DNA from: Gonapodya sp. JEL0774
Lineage: Eukaryota > Monoblepharomycota > Monoblepharidomycetes > Monoblepharidales > Gonapodyaceae
Reading direction: 5' to 3'
Assembly (NCBI GenBank): GCA_027604505.1
Contig: JADIIX010000249.1
Location: forward strand, 1 to 20,333
DNA: 20,333 bases
The position numbers and the translations under genes were made by a program. The notes under the pieces were generated by a model. That model was not told where the DNA came from and made no database searches. It was given only the letters and a program-made list of their open reading frames with translations. Positions 8,405 to 17,232 of the stretch are shown here, piece by piece (within the stretch, counting starts at the first letter, position 1; each line of letters begins with the position of its first letter).

Positions 8405-9334
8405 TTATGTTGAAATTTTACATATATAACCGTAGAATCAAGTCCTGGCAACAATAGCACTCAAAAAACGGCTTCAGAAAAACTTTTCCGAGTTTATCCT
8501 TTGACCTGTCCACTTGTGGTCAGTTGGTCTGGGGTGTGTGTACAAGACAACTGCTGGGGGCGTGCCCAAAAGTACAAGGTAGATTCTGCTTGGTCATGTG
8601 AGGTTATGTTGTTTTTTGTGAGGGGGGAGAATGCTCAATTTGAATTGTTTTTATGGTTTGAAGGTGCTTAATTGAACATTGTCGGTTTTGGGCCTGTGCG
8701 CTGTATGCTTAGACAAGGATTTCATTTCCAGCATTTCACTTTCAAGCTTCTGACCAGGTATTTCTGGTTCAAATTAACACTGTTTCATTCAAACATTTCA
8801 CTTTTGACATTTGCAGTGTTCTCCTAGGTGTTATGCTCCCAAATAGACACAGCAAGTATGTGTGTACAGAATGGAAGAATGATGTATCATGTAAGCACAG
8901 ACTGGTTGAACACCAAAAAGCAAACGATATTGTTCAGACAATCATTTGGCAGAAGACCAGCTCCAGCATCAACAGTAGAGAAACTGATAGGCAAACCTCA
9001 GAACTTTGTTGATAGAAGTTTGACAAGGATAGAGGATGTCCTTGTCTGTGCAAATTAGTATATTATACCGCTGGTGCACAACCTGTGAAGGGGGGATTTT
9101 GAAGCACAAACAAACTATATTTCTTGTTCCTTCCTGATGATATACTGAAGTCATCCTAAACAATCTCTTTATTTTCTCCAGGCCTGAAAACTTTAAGCTT
9201 TGGTTATCAAATTTCTTTAAGTCAACTATTTTAATGCTTGTCATCATCTTTGTATAAATTGTTCAAGAAAATATTATATTTGTGTCCGTTTATTCATTTG
9301 ATTGAGTACAAATATTGTGATCTAGTCAATACAA

Positions 9335-9466
9335 TTGTTTGATAAGGCGCTCAAAAGTGGTTCTCACCAATAGGCTTCAAATTTGCAAATCAAGTGAGCA
9401 AACAAAATGAACAAATAACCATAAAATTTTGAGCCTTGTCGAAAATATGCGTCTCTTATCAAACAA
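9335..9466. repeat. 12-bp inverted repeat with 108-bp spacer
   Basis: TTGTTTGATAAG at 9335-9346 is the exact reverse complement of CTTATCAAACAA at 9455-9466. The arms could be the ends of a small decayed inverted-repeat element, but no target duplication is clear. Confidence 0.5.
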
Positions 9467-9479
9467 ACAAAATGAACAA
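9399..9479. repeat. 16-bp direct repeat, 65-bp period
   Basis: The 16 bases caaacaaaatgaacaa occur at 9399-9414 and 9464-9479, each followed by a near-identical (a/g)taa. The second copy overlaps the right arm of the inverted repeat. Confidence 0.6.
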
Positions 9480-9654
9480 GTAATCAACTTCATATCGACT
9501 TCAAATTGATCAACCACACTCGAGGTGCAAACGTTCACTCTGACTCGTGGGGACAGGCGGAAATTGAGAACTCACTTCAGTGAATGTCTCGGAATGACCG
9601 CACCGGCATAGTCAAGCTCTTGATAGAGCAAGGGGCCATTGCCAGCGCAGTGTG

Positions 9655-9728
9655 GTATGTGCACTTCACCTTGTGTCAAAGGTCCAAACAAAACTTATCT
9701 CTTTCCATACATTCCTTGGTTCAAATAG
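9655..9728 (+). other. Candidate 5' UTR intron of the F-box locus
   Basis: GTATGT donor at 9655 and caaatag acceptor at 9728, 74 nt, close to the other intron sizes here. The small frame starting at 9584 would stop at the junction, so this is more likely a leader intron than a coding one. Confidence 0.35.
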
Positions 9729-10027
9729 ATGTGGTGACGCCGTTATCCACCTCACACATACACAATGAGTGCATCTGAAAAAATGACTCTCCCCCTCCTC
9801 AACGCCGATTCTTCTGCCAATCCCTTCGAACCGCCGATGTTCCAGAACCAGCACCAAAACCATCAGAAACTTCTGGACCATCCTTTTGATTGCTCTTATC
9901 TGCTACAAGAAACACACTTGGGAAGGTGCTCCATCCATCATTGTGGGTGTCTCGTGGACATTCTGCTGCAGAAGTGCGCCTCAATTGCCACCAGAACACT
10001 TCACTCCCCCCTTCACACTTGGACCTG

Positions 10028-10088
10028 GTAAGTTGCTTACCCTCAGTCTATAACCTAATTTGATTCTTCTTGACTATATTGTTGACAG
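10028..10088 (+). other. Intron 1 of the F-box locus, 61 nt
   Basis: ACC TG|GTAAGT ... ttgacag|T GTC: phase 2 on both sides, recreating a Cys codon, with ttgac/ctaac-like branch candidates inside. It resembles the Ty3 introns in size and signals. Confidence 0.72.
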
Positions 10089-10223
10089 TGTCTGTACGAA
10101 GGACATATCTCCACCTCCCACTCTCCCTGACATCAGTAGCACAGTCACCGCACTCAATACACTTGAAGCATCTGATTTTTCTTCACAGAAACTCATCGAA
10201 GATCAGGATGGCAGAATTCTGTA

Positions 10224-10279
10224 GTGAGTCTTGCCTCACCACAATTTGGCGCACTCCGGATACCTTACGGTTTTAACAG
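10224..10279 (+). other. Intron 2 of the F-box locus, 56 nt
   Basis: CTG TA|GTGAGT ... ttttaacag|C GAC: phase 2 on both sides, recreating a Tyr codon. Retention would end the protein at TAG. Confidence 0.68.
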
Positions 10280-11406
10280 CGACCAGACAACCGCTTCGAC
10301 AACCCTCATTCATGCCCCACTGCTCCCCCAGAGATACTCAACCATATCTTCTACTGCGTTCCACTCCCTCGGCTCTATTCTACCATGAGACACGTTTGTT
10401 CCTCATGGCACACTTGTATCGGGTCTTACGGCCAAATTCCTTGTTGGGTGAATGTGGAAATCATCAACAGCACCGCCAACCCTTGTCCTGTCCATCTCGG
10501 ACTCATGAAACCAGGGTTTAACCTCATCACCTCTGACACACATCTCTTTACTCACGGCGGGACACTTCTTCCTTGCACCAGGTGTAACATCAAAATCGAT
10601 TTTGTTTGCAAAATGCCTCCGTGGTCGAGCTTTCAAGACATCGTCGCTCCCTACAGTCTTGGTGAAGTTTATGTCGGTCCCAGAGAACTTGAACGCAAGC
10701 ACATACAAAACAACAACATTGCTGCTCCTCTGTATCATGCAAGTGATGAGAGTATCGACGTTGAAAACATAGCAGATGCGTTGCACAGAACCACAGATCC
10801 CAACTTCCCCTATCGAGCTGGTAAAATGGTCGATTGCGGGTTGCAAGTGTGCATCCTTTGTAGTACAAGGAACCTTACGCTGGTGAAACTGCTGTTTAGA
10901 TGGTTTGGGATTTGGAGGACTTTGCTTTTCGCTGCCTTGAGAAGCATTTTCGTTATCCAATAACTGGACTTTTGCAAGGGGTTGGTCCGACAAAATGGTG
11001 TAACCCCCAAATGCTGATGGACATTGCTTTGTTTTCAACCACCACCTGTGATATAGGGGACAACTGTAGGTGTGATTTCCTTTATGCCACATGCAATATT
11101 GCTGAGGACTTGTGGAACAGCCATCCATTCCAGAAATATCGAAATATGTATAGACGACCAAAATATGATGGTTCAGAATGACGCTAGACACTAATGCTAA
11201 AGATGTTTGTGTGTGCAGGTGCACGCACATTTGTGCCACCATGTCCAAATACCCTTTCTTGTGTGCTGCAGCCAGCAACAAGGTCTCAGACGGGCGGATG
11301 AAACACAAGGTAGCATCAAAGCACTGGATTTCTGTCGCTGAAGCTCACATCGATGGTTCTCAAACTGTAACCACTTCCCACTGACCTCTACAAACCTCAA
11401 ACGCAG

Positions 11407-13047
11407 CTCTCCTGTGCAAATCCGAACTGAAGTTGCGAATAGATGGTTCAAAATGCTTGGTCTAGTTCCACTCAACAAGTACCAGGTTGATGAATCAAAA
11501 GAGGCCTTCTGTCACCCCCAAGTTGAACTTGAGTACAGGATAAAAGTTCTGGAATACACTCTAAGACTGATTAGGGAACTAGGGTCCAAAAACTTGACAC
11601 GTGCAGAGAACGATGGAATTGTTGCTAGTATACAAAAGTGTCTTATTGAGCAAAAGCGCTACTTGGCTGTTAAAGAATAGAGACATGATCTGTGAGTCCT
11701 CCCCCTTGCCTTGAATTTGGTCGGTATCTCTGGATGAGAGCATTCTGTACAGGAAATTGATGAAAGTACTTATGAATCCATTTGAGTTAGGAGGATTTGG
11801 AGGTACAGCTTCTTGGCTATTTTGAGCATGTGTTTCAGCCTGACCTGTTGAATTCAGAGCTTTCGGAACCAAAATGGAGGCTCATTGACCACACGCAGAA
11901 GCAGCTCCACACAGGGACAATATTTGAAGGTGTGAGAGGAAGCGATCTTCAAATCAGCCCAATGGAATTGTACAATAATTGGGTGAAAGAATCCCAGCCC
12001 ATTCGACTACTTGTAATCTTTTGGTGAGTTTTTTTACATCCAATGTTCAAGAAGGTACAGTAGAGTTCTTACTGATATAATTGCTGTCAAGGTGGCACAT
12101 GCTTGATGCAGTAAACCAGTCTGGTGCTTTTGATAGCGAAGAAACAACTACCTTGTTCACTGGGACATTGTTTGAAATGCTCTCAAAGCCCCAGCCCGGC
12201 AAAAAGATTCACAGAAACCAGAAACTACCCAATGGGAATGAGTTTGAACAACCTGACAAAGGTGTTACAGTTGGCAATTACACAGTCATGGACTTTGAAG
12301 CAAAGTCACCAAACAACCCAGATATTCCAGAAGATGCCATGAAAACCAATACCAGTGCTGGAAAAAGTGTCAGGGAAAGGCGTGATTACCTTGGTGCAAG
12401 AGCAGCTGACGAACCTCTACAGGAAGTGTTGTCTGTACTTGCACATGGACCGAAGTTCTGCATATACAGCACCAAAGAACCATACAGAGACAGTGGTATC
12501 GCTTTGTCCATGCCAATCACCGAACCAACTACCATCCCCACTGATTGTAATGCTAAGACAGAGGAATTCATGCTGTTTATTGGAGTGATATCTCAATATT
12601 GGGATCGAGTTGATGCAACATGCACAACCCTTTGGGAACGACTCCATATTTCTGGGGGTGACACTGTAAAACTGACAAAACAGCTCGAAAGTCTTCACAT
12701 CAGCTCTTCTTCAGAGTCCAGTATGTTTTGAGGAGCTTTTTCCACTTTGCAGTTTTATTCACTTGGAACTTGTCACAGGTCTTCTACTGAGCTGGATGAA
12801 GGCCAACCTAGTGCCCTAGAAGGTCATAGGAACAAGGTCCCATTTGCCTACACTTGGAAGAAAATATTCAAGTAAGACATATCCCTTACTGGAAGTTTTG
12901 ACACTATTCTGAACCCAATTCTTGCTACTAGGAAGGGAAGCAAATGAATTTGCTTTTTGGAGATCAACAGGGAGAGCTGGTTGCCTGACGAAGGAAGCCG
13001 GGGAGATTTTGCCAGGCCAGGATGGCCTTTGTCTGTGCGCAACTTAG
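11407..13047 (+). pseudogene. Unrecognised multi-exon host protein, decayed (3' part of locus)
   Basis: Proposed exons are 11407-11691, 11753-12023, 12092-12720, 12802-12871 and 12936-13047. Introns: 11692-11752 (GTGAGT...TACAG), 12024-12091 (GTGAGT...TCAAG, branch ttactgat; phase 2, remaking a Trp codon), 12721-12801 (or a 58-nt form ending 12778) and 12872-12935. The 12092-12720 exon is a clean 210-codon frame, acidic and polar, with TLFTGTLFEMLSKPQPGKK, a PNNPDIPEDAMKTNTSAGK stretch and a Ser-rich end. The last exon ends LPGQDGLCLCAT and TAG at 13045. Two lesions are seen: TAG at 11678 within the first exon and an extra T in the run 11820-11823 if the 61-nt intron is used. I do not recognise the family. 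It may be the 3' half of the F-box gene, but the junction near 11366-11407 does not keep phase. Copia-1 begins directly after its stop. Confidence 0.5.
12024..12091 (+). other. Intron in the unrecognised gene, 68 nt
   Basis: TTT TG|GTGAGT ... gtcaag|G TGG: the join gives Phe-Trp-Trp-His in frame. It is the best-supported intron of this gene, with open, coding-like sequence on both sides. Confidence 0.7.
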
Positions 13048-13056
13048 TGTACTCCA

Positions 13057-13150
13057 TGTGCGGCTGCTCATCTATGCGAGGCTGGCTAATCTAGTTTACG
13101 AGTATGGTACACATATTGTACACAATGTCTGAACATATACCAACACTCCC
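13057..13150 (-). repeat. 3' LTR of Copia-1 (inner edge firm, outer edge uncertain)
   Basis: On the minus strand a purine tract (atcagggggag) runs into TGTTGGTATATG at 13150, the typical polypurine tract/LTR junction of Copia elements. There is no second LTR in the window to compare with, so the outer end cannot be fixed. Confidence 0.5.
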
Positions 13151-13182
13151 CCTGATCATGAACATCAGGGGGAGTGTTGGTA
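13138..13182. repeat. 19-bp perfect inverted repeat at the Copia-1 3' LTR junction
   Basis: taccaacactccccctgat at 13138-13156 and its exact reverse complement at 13164-13182, with a 7-base loop. One arm is the polypurine tract plus first LTR bases; the other is an inverted copy of the same, lying in the last codons of pol. Confidence 0.9.
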
Positions 13183-13999
13183 CACTCTTAATGTCAGACA
13201 CTCCCACATGTGCTCTATGTTGTTCAAAAGAAGGCTTTGGAAGTGACTTGGTCAGTACATCTGAGGTGTTCTGATTTGTAGAACTATAGACCAGTCAAAG
13301 AGTATTCTGTTTGATGTAGTTACAGACAAAGAAATACTTGATTGGGAAATGTTTTGTCATCTGATGATTCTTCTGATTATGTGCCAAGGACAGTGCACCC
13401 TTTTAATCGCCATAGAGAGTTGCATCTGGTTTTCCAGGTCCAATCAACTCAATACTAGACTTCAAAGGCCAACCAAGCTCTGTGAAAACATAGGTGTACC
13501 ATAACAGTTCCTTGACAGCATAATGCTGGGATACAAACTCTGGAAATGTTGACGGGTCAGTTAGGAGATCCTGTTTTCCAGTCGACCAACTGATGGCTCC
13601 CCCTGACAACATGAAGAGGTATCCCTGTCTAGACTTGAAATCAGCTGGATCACTGGCAAATGTCGCATCATAGTAACCACGGAAGTCCATCCGACTAGTA
13701 GCCCTTTGCGGGTCATCTCGCCCAATGTAGGTAATCCCATAATTCATAGTTCCACTTAAATAACACAGAAGATAAACCATTGCATTGTAGTGCTGCTTGC
13801 CTGGGTTATTCAAAGTTTCAGAAAGAATGCGGAGCGCCATTGCAATATCAGGGCGACTAGTAATAGCAATGTAGTTAAGAACACCAACAACATGGCAATA
13901 ATGTGCATTATCAATTCCAACTTTCTCACTCTCAGATGTTGGACAGTTGTACGCAAAAGAACCAATCCGGGGTGCACAGGAGTAGATACGGGACAACAT
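13151..13999 (-). pseudogene. RNase H and end of pol, Copia-1
   Basis: On the minus strand, SRPDIAMALRILSETLNNP and YLLCYLSGTMNYGITYIG lead into the RNase H region: YYDATFASD, SGGAISWSTGKQDLL, AVKELLWYTYVF and LYGD. The expected Asn after LYGD is a TAA (about 13400). The same frame then continues KGALSLAHNQ and HQMTKHFPIKYFFV, meets a TGA, and ends with SDVLTKSLPKPSFEQHR, the usual Copia pol C-terminus. The two stops show decay, the TGA fitting CGA to TGA. The usual catalytic positions at YYD and LYGD are retained. Confidence 0.82.
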
Positions 14000-14843
14000 C
14001 CAACCATATTTTGGTCATCTGAAAGATCTTCAATTTTCTGTGCGTTCTGAACGGTAATAGACTTAGTAACTGGAGCACAGTGAGTTTCTGACCCAAGTTT
14101 GGGTTCAAGGCAGCGCTCAAGTTCAGCAATGAATTGGTCTGCCAGTTCTTCTGTCAGAGCCACCACTAGTCCATCATCTACATGTATCATCACAACCATG
14201 CGTAGAGTATCATCCTCGTATTACAAACAAATATGCAATTGTTGGATTCCAGCTGTTTAAAACTGAGGTCGTTCATGACATCCACAAATCCATTGAACCA
14301 GACATTGGCAGCTTGTTAAAGACCATACAAGGATTTCTTGAGTTTGCACACAAAGCCAGGCTTGGAGATAAAACCATGGGGCTGTTCTAAGTACACAGCT
14401 TCGGATAAGTTGCGATAGAGAAAAGCCTTTGTAACGTCAAATTGCCTTACGGCAAGACCTTTGTCGGCTGCCTTGGCCATCACAAGTTTCCATGATTTTC
14501 CATTCATAGTTGGGGCAAAGGTTTCATAGTAATCAAAACCAAAACGTTGTGTAAACCCACAGGCACACCATTGAGCTTTGAAACAAATCCAGGAACCTTC
14601 CATTTGCTTCGCATCATGTACCCATTTCCCAGTGATAATCTTATGTCTCTGCGGGACATCATTAACATCCACCAATTCCCATGTGTCATTATCAATGAGT
14701 TGATTGAGTTCCGCTTGCATGGCTAACTTCCATTGTTCAGTGTAAACAGAGGCACTTGCGTCAGCCCAAGTATTGGGTACTGGAACTATAGATAGTACCG
14801 CCATGGTGACCCAACCACTGTGTTGAGTATTGTTTATATACAC
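14000..14843 (-). pseudogene. Reverse transcriptase, Copia-1
   Basis: On the minus strand, EQWKLAMQAELNQLIDNDTW, then KWVHDAKQ, then YYETFAPTMNGKSWK, VRQFDVTKAFLYRNL and EAVYLEQPHGF are the classic N-terminal half of Copia RT, open at 14843-14316. A break near 14200-14315 separates it from the second half, where the active site reads HVDD (about 14171-14184; YVDD is usual). A STPVHPGL segment near 14000 marks the RT/RNase H boundary, again in a shifted frame. At least two frameshifts are needed to read it through. Confidence 0.82.
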
Positions 14844-15665
14844 TGGAGGATTGTTACTGGGATCTGTTACCTCATGGGGACTGTGAGCCAGAACTTCCTG
14901 TTGGAATGGTGTGAGTTGTGATACAATTTGCTGACATTTATCACAGAAGACTCCCCCTGGTTTTGTACATCAGATAGGGATTTGTCTGACATAGAAGGGC
15001 CAACTGGTTTGATCAATGGCTGCAATTATTGAGTAGGACAAGGAATACAAGAATACTTCCCCGCCAGTGAGGGGATTTCAACAGGCAGTTCCTGTCTGGT
15101 ACCTTTAGGGGCAGAAACTTTCGAAGTAGAAGGGCGCGGAATACGTGAGTATTTTCCAGGGGCTGGAGGGATTTCAACAACTAAATCTGGCTTCAATTGT
15201 GACTTAGCTGGTAAGATTGGTAAAGAAGGTGTTGGATGTAGTGATGAAATTGCAGGAAACTGAGTTGAAGAGGGGACAACAGAATCCCAGATTGTCTCCT
15301 TCCCTTTAGCACTTCAGAGAAGTACGCCATGAGTTGGGGACTGCAGTGGTTCTGGTAAAGCATCAGTAGCCACTTCAGGTTTCATGGAGGCTTCAGGCAC
15401 TGGACTGCGGGTCACAGGACCTGAAGAAGCTGGCTGGGCAGTTATTTCCGCTGGTGGGTTTGGAGGACAATGAGGTGGATCATCATCATCGTCATCAGCA
15501 GTAAAGCAAATGTTCAATTTCTGTGGTAATGGAGAATCTGCTTGAGGAACTTTTAGAGAGAGATTTTTGTCATCCTCCAATCCCAACTGACTGACATCTT
15601 TGATAGTGTGGCCAGAATGTGGGAGATAATACGATCTGATGAGAGCTTCTTCTATGAATTTGCAG
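14844..15665 (-). pseudogene. Integrase-RT linker, Copia-1
   Basis: Low-complexity linker typical of Copia pol between integrase and RT. On the minus strand it includes an Asp run (TADDDDDDPPHCPPNPP) and Ser/Pro/Glu-rich sequence at about 15314-15665. The stretch 14844-15313 is broken by stops and shows no domain. Confidence 0.55.
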
Positions 15666-16311
15666 TCATAAAGAGCGGATACTGTTGCGTGTCTTCGGAT
15701 TGTCAAAGACATACACAGTGGAGTCTGTGCCGTATCCAATCATGTAGCATACATCCGCACATGGTTGTAGTTTGTTTCGACTGCCATCTTTAATTAACAC
15801 ATTTGCACAGCACCCAAGAATGCGCAGATGGTCAAGTTTGGCTTTGCACTTTCTTGGAATTTCAATGGCGAGTCGATCGAGGGCGGATGAAGGAGAACAG
15901 TTTCGCAAGTAAGCAATAGCAAGCGCGCGATAGCCCCAAAGGCTGTCCAGTAGTTGGGCCATGACCAAAGTGCTTCACACATTAGTCATAATTGTTCTGA
16001 TTATTTGTTCTGCTTTTCCATTGTTAGAGGATGTATGTTCAGTTGAAGTCTCGGGTGTGATACCCCTTTTGTTCATCCATTTCCATCATAGCATGATTGA
16101 GTAGAATTTCTTTGGCATTGTCACTGTGGATTGCTTTTGTTTTCCAGTTGTATTAGCGTTCACCTCTGGTAATAACAGATTGTAAACACTTTGTTGCTTC
16201 CGACTGTCTTGTCATTAGTTTGGGGAAAATTGCTCCTGATGATTCATCCAGAAGGGCCATGAAATATTGGAACCCCCCATCACTGTTGTTGTTGAGTTTT
16301 GGGGGCCGCGA
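15666..16311 (-). pseudogene. Integrase core, 5'-truncated, Copia-1
   Basis: On the minus strand the core begins DGGFQYFMALLDESSGAIFP. The second catalytic Asp lies in KAIHSDNAKEIL (about 16110-16130) and the Glu in NNGKAEQIIRTI (about 16005-16030). After a TGA (fits CGA to TGA) come SLWGYRALAIAYLRNCSPS and HLRILGCCANVLI, the usual Copia integrase tail. The zinc finger and first Asp region are missing because the element is cut at about 16311. Confidence 0.8.
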
Positions 16312-16551
16312 TGTGTGTGTATTTATTTTTTTACTTGTACCAGAGCGTGCACTACTGTGGTCACACACCTACATTCTAGTCCCACACACAAGTAAGAGCA
16401 CTCACTACATAACTCCACAACCAAGAATGCTAGAGACTTTGTTCAACTACCAAAACGTATCTACTCTTTGATGTGGTTCTAATACGCTTATTGGTGTTGC
16501 CCTAGCGTCACTCCTTGTGGAGGAATTAAGGTCCAAAGACCCAACTTGACA
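16312..16551 (-). repeat. Probable 3' LTR of Copia-2
   Basis: On the minus strand a G-rich tract (ggtttcaggggcag) runs into TGTCAAGTTGGG at 16551. A TG...CA segment of 240 bp would end at 16312. No partner LTR is in the window, so this rests on position and boundary bases only. Confidence 0.4.
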
Positions 16552-16599
16552 CTGCCCCTGAAACCAATACTTCAGTTGCTGGGTTCATACAGCATTTCA

Positions 16600-17200
16600 A
16601 ATAATGTCTGACATTCGCATTGCTCCTCTATGTCGCTCAAAGATTTGTTTTGAAACTGGCTTGGTCATAATGTCTGCCACAATTTTTTGTGTCAGGCAGT
16701 ACAACAGTGAAAGTGTCCCCTTCTCATGCTCCTCCTTGATAAATGAAATTTGACATCAAAGTGCTTGGAAAGTTTGTGGTGGACTGGATTTCTTGCCAAG
16801 TTCTGAGCACTTTGATTATCTCCATACAATTTAGGAACACCTCTGTTAACTCTCCCATAAATTTTCACAGCTCCAGTTGGCCAAATATCATGTTCTGAAA
16901 AAAATTGCTTGATCCATAACATTTCCTGTGTTGCATGATCTTGGGCAACATATTCTGCCTGTGTTGTAGATGTGGCAACCAAGTCTTCTTTCCCACTAAA
17001 CCAACTAATAGCTCCCCCTCCCAATAAGAAGACATTACCACTTCGTGATTTTCTGTCTTGAACATCTCTTGCTGTTGAGATTATATATATGAGAATCCAG
17101 CACTCTGCCTCTGTACAGGTTTTGCACTTGGCCCAGTGGTTACATCAACACTTGCATAATCTGCATCATAGTATCCATGCAGATCCACATATACAGAAAG
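16600..17200 (-). pseudogene. RNase H and end of pol, Copia-2
   Basis: On the minus strand: LHGYYDADYA, an 80-nt intron-like break (17072-17151), then DVQDRKSRSGNVFLLGGG, AISWFSGKEDLVATSTTQAE, EMLWIKQFFSEHDIWP, PKLYGDNQSAQNLARNP and HHKLSKHFDVKFH. The catalytic positions (YYD, TQAEYVA, LYGDN) are all present. A frameshift follows near 16700, after which VADIMTKPVSKQIFERHR gives the pol C-terminus. Confidence 0.82.
17072..17151 (-). other. Intron-like 80-nt segment in Copia-2 RNase H
   Basis: On the minus strand, GCA A|GTGTTG ... ctcaacag|CA AGA. Removing it joins YYDADYA to TRDVQDRKSRSG in frame, close to the uninterrupted YYDSSFAEDHYDRKSRSG of Copia-3. Left in, the frame ends in TAA. The donor is weak, so a small insertion is the alternative. 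Confidence 0.45.
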
Positions 17201-17232
17201 CTGTTTTTATCATCACACATAGTAGCAGTGAC

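Larger units (their letters stand above)
8405..9583. other. AT-rich region, mostly non-coding
   Basis: No gene is convincing. An open + strand stretch at 8828-9058 (76 codons without an early ATG) follows a plausible acceptor (ttctcctag at 8827). Its last 35 codons look coding-like and end at a TAG at 9056-9058, so it may be a terminal exon of an old gene. The rest is AT-rich with short repeats listed separately. Confidence 0.4.
9765..11366 (+). pseudogene. F-box-type protein, decayed multi-exon host gene (5' part of locus)
   Basis: ATG at 9765 follows a leader without coding signal. Proposed exons are 9765-10027, 10089-10223, 10280-10846, 10900-11147 and 11219-11366. The first two introns (10028-10088 GTAAGT...GACAG; 10224-10279 GTGAGT...AACAG) keep phase exactly. 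Exon 2 holds a helix-like stretch (STVTALNTLEAS). Exon 3 carries an F-box motif, PPEILNHIF followed by VPLPRL and VCSSW. F-box proteins recruit substrates to SCF ubiquitin ligases through Skp1. The N-terminal frame and the F-box frame differ by one base at the C5 run 10325-10329; a sixth C would give LLPPEIL without a break, so a one-base deletion (or an assembly error) split the gene. Introns 10847-10899 and 11148-11218 have weaker donors. The C-terminal part (LEDFAFRCLEKHF onward) is not recognised. Large F-box families are common in Agaricomycetes. Confidence 0.6.
13057..16311 (-). mobile_element. Copia-1: Ty1/Copia retrotransposon, 5'-truncated
   Basis: Read on the minus strand, it runs from integrase (about 16311) through a linker and RT to RNase H and the start of a 3' LTR at 13150. 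The order IN-RT-RH is diagnostic of Copia. Gag, protease, the start of integrase and the 5' LTR are missing; the cut coincides with the LTR-like edge of Copia-2. Frameshifts and stops occur in every domain, so it is an old copy. The outer LTR end at 13057 is a guess from the first plausible TG after the host stop codon. Confidence 0.85.
16312..17215 (-). mobile_element. Copia-2: Ty1/Copia fragment (RNase H to 3' LTR)
   Basis: A second minus-strand Copia 3' end, different in sequence from Copia-1. Its LTR-like edge at 16312 abuts the truncated integrase of Copia-1, which suggests insertion into it. Its own 5' parts are absent: at about 17200-17233 the sequence switches to + strand gag of Copia-3. 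Confidence 0.75.

Noticed and set aside
9584-9654. Ankyrin-like words (IVKLLIEQGA) as part of an ankyrin protein
   Set aside because: Only about 20 codons, ending at a stop whether or not the adjacent intron is removed; no further repeats follow.
10403-11308. Long minus-strand open frame (about 300 codons)
   Set aside because: It overlaps the + strand exons that carry an F-box motif and phase-exact introns, has no ATG at its start and shows no known motif. I treat it as a shadow frame.
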